Source: RGIG4608 sp045635885 (GTDB taxonomy: Bacteria; Bacillota; Clostridia; Oscillospirales; CAG-272). From it: DNA of 5,873 bases. Position numbers and translations under genes: made by a program. Positions 5,142 to 5,873 of the stretch are shown here, in pieces. Location of the stretch: contig JAZTWO010000027.1 of the NCBI GenBank assembly GCA_045635885.1, positions 1 through 5,873 on the forward strand, read 5' to 3'. The notes below the pieces were generated by a model that had not been told where the DNA came from, did no database searches, and was given only the letters and a program-made list of their open reading frames with translations. Positions within the stretch are counted from its first letter, which is position 1, and the number at the start of each line of letters is the position of its first letter.

Positions 5142-5166
5142 AAATGCCCTGCAAAGCAGGGCATTT
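5142..5166. terminator. Bidirectional terminator between spoVAC and the AIM24-family gene
   Basis: AAATGCCCTGC (5142-5152) pairs perfectly with GCAGGGCATTT (5156-5166) around an AAA loop, starting one base after the spoVAC stop. T-rich sequence follows on the plus strand (AATTTGATTTT), and on the minus strand the stem ends in TTT followed by TCATATC, so it works best for spoVAC but can serve both convergent genes. Confidence 0.85.
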
Positions 5167-5175
5167 AATTTGATT

Positions 5176-5873
5176 TTAGTTAAATTTGATATTTACACCG
5201 TTATTGCCGCTATCGTTACTTGGATGAGTAATATAGGGATCGATTGCCGCCGCCATATTTGAAATGGGCATTGACTGAATGTAAACTTTACCAGGGCCTG
5301 TTACACGAGTAAGGAAAATACCTTCGCCACCGAACAATGCGTTTTTAACACCTTTAACGGTTTGAATATCCATGGTACAAGATTCGCTCATTGCAGCAAG
5401 ATAACCTGTATCAATGACGATGCTTTCACCGTGAGCAAGGTCATATTCTTTGCAGTGTCCGTCAATTTCAAGGAAAACAATACCTTCTCCTGAAATTCTT
5501 TGCATAATGAAGCCCTCGCCACCAAAAAGACCTCTGGTGAGTTTCTTTTGGAAATAAATTGAAAGCTCAAGACCTTTTTCCATAGCCAAAAATCCACGCT
5601 TTTGAACGATAATGCCGTTACCTGGTGTAACTTGATAGGGGATAATTGAACCGGGGAAGCTTGAAGCGAATGCAATCATACCGCTTTTACCGGTAGGAGT
5701 ATATTCATTCATAAAAATAGTTTCACCTGAAAAAAGTCTGCCAAACACTTTGCCAATTCCGCCACCTGCGTTTGTGCTCATTTCCATATTAGGACTCATC
5801 CAGCTCATAGCACCTTTTTCTGTACAGAGTGTTTGATAAGGTTCGGGATAGCATATAACAACGGGAAGGTTAC
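5176..5873 (-). CDS. AIM24-family (TIGR00266-like) protein, 5' end outside window
   Basis: The frame is open from the window edge to the stop at 5176-5178, giving 231 visible residues plus a partial codon. An ATG at 5806-5808 could be taken as the start, but it has no ribosome binding site. The 21 codons before it read NLPVVICYPEPYQTLCTEKG then AMSWM, matching the N-terminal region of AIM24 proteins (NLPVV, then ESGAMxWM), so the true start lies upstream of the window. AIM24 proteins (PF01987) are glycine-rich beta-fold proteins of unknown biochemical function; the name comes from a yeast mitochondrial protein. Two internal copies of a LFGGEG motif (RGLFGGEGFIMQRISGEG and NALFGGEGIFLTRVTGPG) fit the duplicated fold. 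There is no signal peptide in the visible part. It converges on spoVAC. Family confidence is high; role unknown. Confidence 0.9.
   Translation of the reverse strand, partial: NLPVVICYPEPYQTLCTEKGAMSWMSPNMEMSTNAGGGIGKVFGRLFSGETIFMNEYTPTGKSGMIAFASSFPGSIIPYQVTPGNGIIVQKRGFLAMEKGLELSIYFQKKLTRGLFGGEGFIMQRISGEGIVFLEIDGHCKEYDLAHGESIVIDTGYLAAMSESCTMDIQTVKGVKNALFGGEGIFLTRVTGPGKVYIQSMPISNMAAAIDPYITHPSNDSGNNGVNIKFN

Noticed and set aside
1..5873. CRISPR array, IS element, phage or toxin-antitoxin module
   Set aside because: No direct-repeat/spacer pattern, terminal inverted repeats, transposase or integrase residues, or paired small toxin-antitoxin genes were seen. The only tandem repeat is coding (1-132).

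Overview
The window reads as a piece of chromosome from a low-GC, spore-forming member of the Clostridia, perhaps an Oscillospiraceae-like gut lineage. This rests on AT-rich intergenic DNA, strong AAGGAGG-type ribosome binding sites, a lysine (L-box) riboswitch, a spoVAC gene, and a cysteine-containing surface-protein repeat of a kind I associate with this group. No phage, IS, CRISPR or plasmid signature is visible, and every gene class here is known. I did not find an undescribed system.

Layout: (1) 1-228 is the 3' end of a secreted/surface-type protein with two 22-residue repeats and an amphipathic C-terminal helix, closed by a strong terminator. (2) 371-529 holds a tRNA-Pro(CGG) gene on the minus strand, with its own promoter and a hairpin directly behind its CCA end. 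(3) 571-3326 is one transcription unit: sigma-A-type promoter, lysine riboswitch with an intrinsic terminator, then the substrate-binding protein, permease and ATPase of a polar amino acid ABC importer, and a final terminator. The riboswitch predicts that the importer carries lysine and is switched off when lysine is plentiful. (4) 3327-4193 is a single-gene unit for an alpha/beta hydrolase. (5) 4206-4633 is a minus-strand gene for a small helical coiled-coil protein with its own promoter; it converges on the hydrolase and shares a bidirectional terminator with it. (6) 4640-5166 is a solitary spoVAC (forespore membrane protein for dipicolinic acid movement), divergent from the coiled-coil gene. 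(7) 5176-5873 is an AIM24-family gene on the minus strand, cut off by the window edge at its 5' end.

The genes are densely packed, and nearly every unit has a recognisable promoter and a perfect or near-perfect hairpin terminator. Only the ABC transporter genes clearly work together. The other units look like independent housekeeping or sporulation genes. The most informative element is the riboswitch: its L2 and L3 loops are perfectly complementary over 6 nt, and an antiterminator pairing can be drawn that competes with both the aptamer and the terminator.
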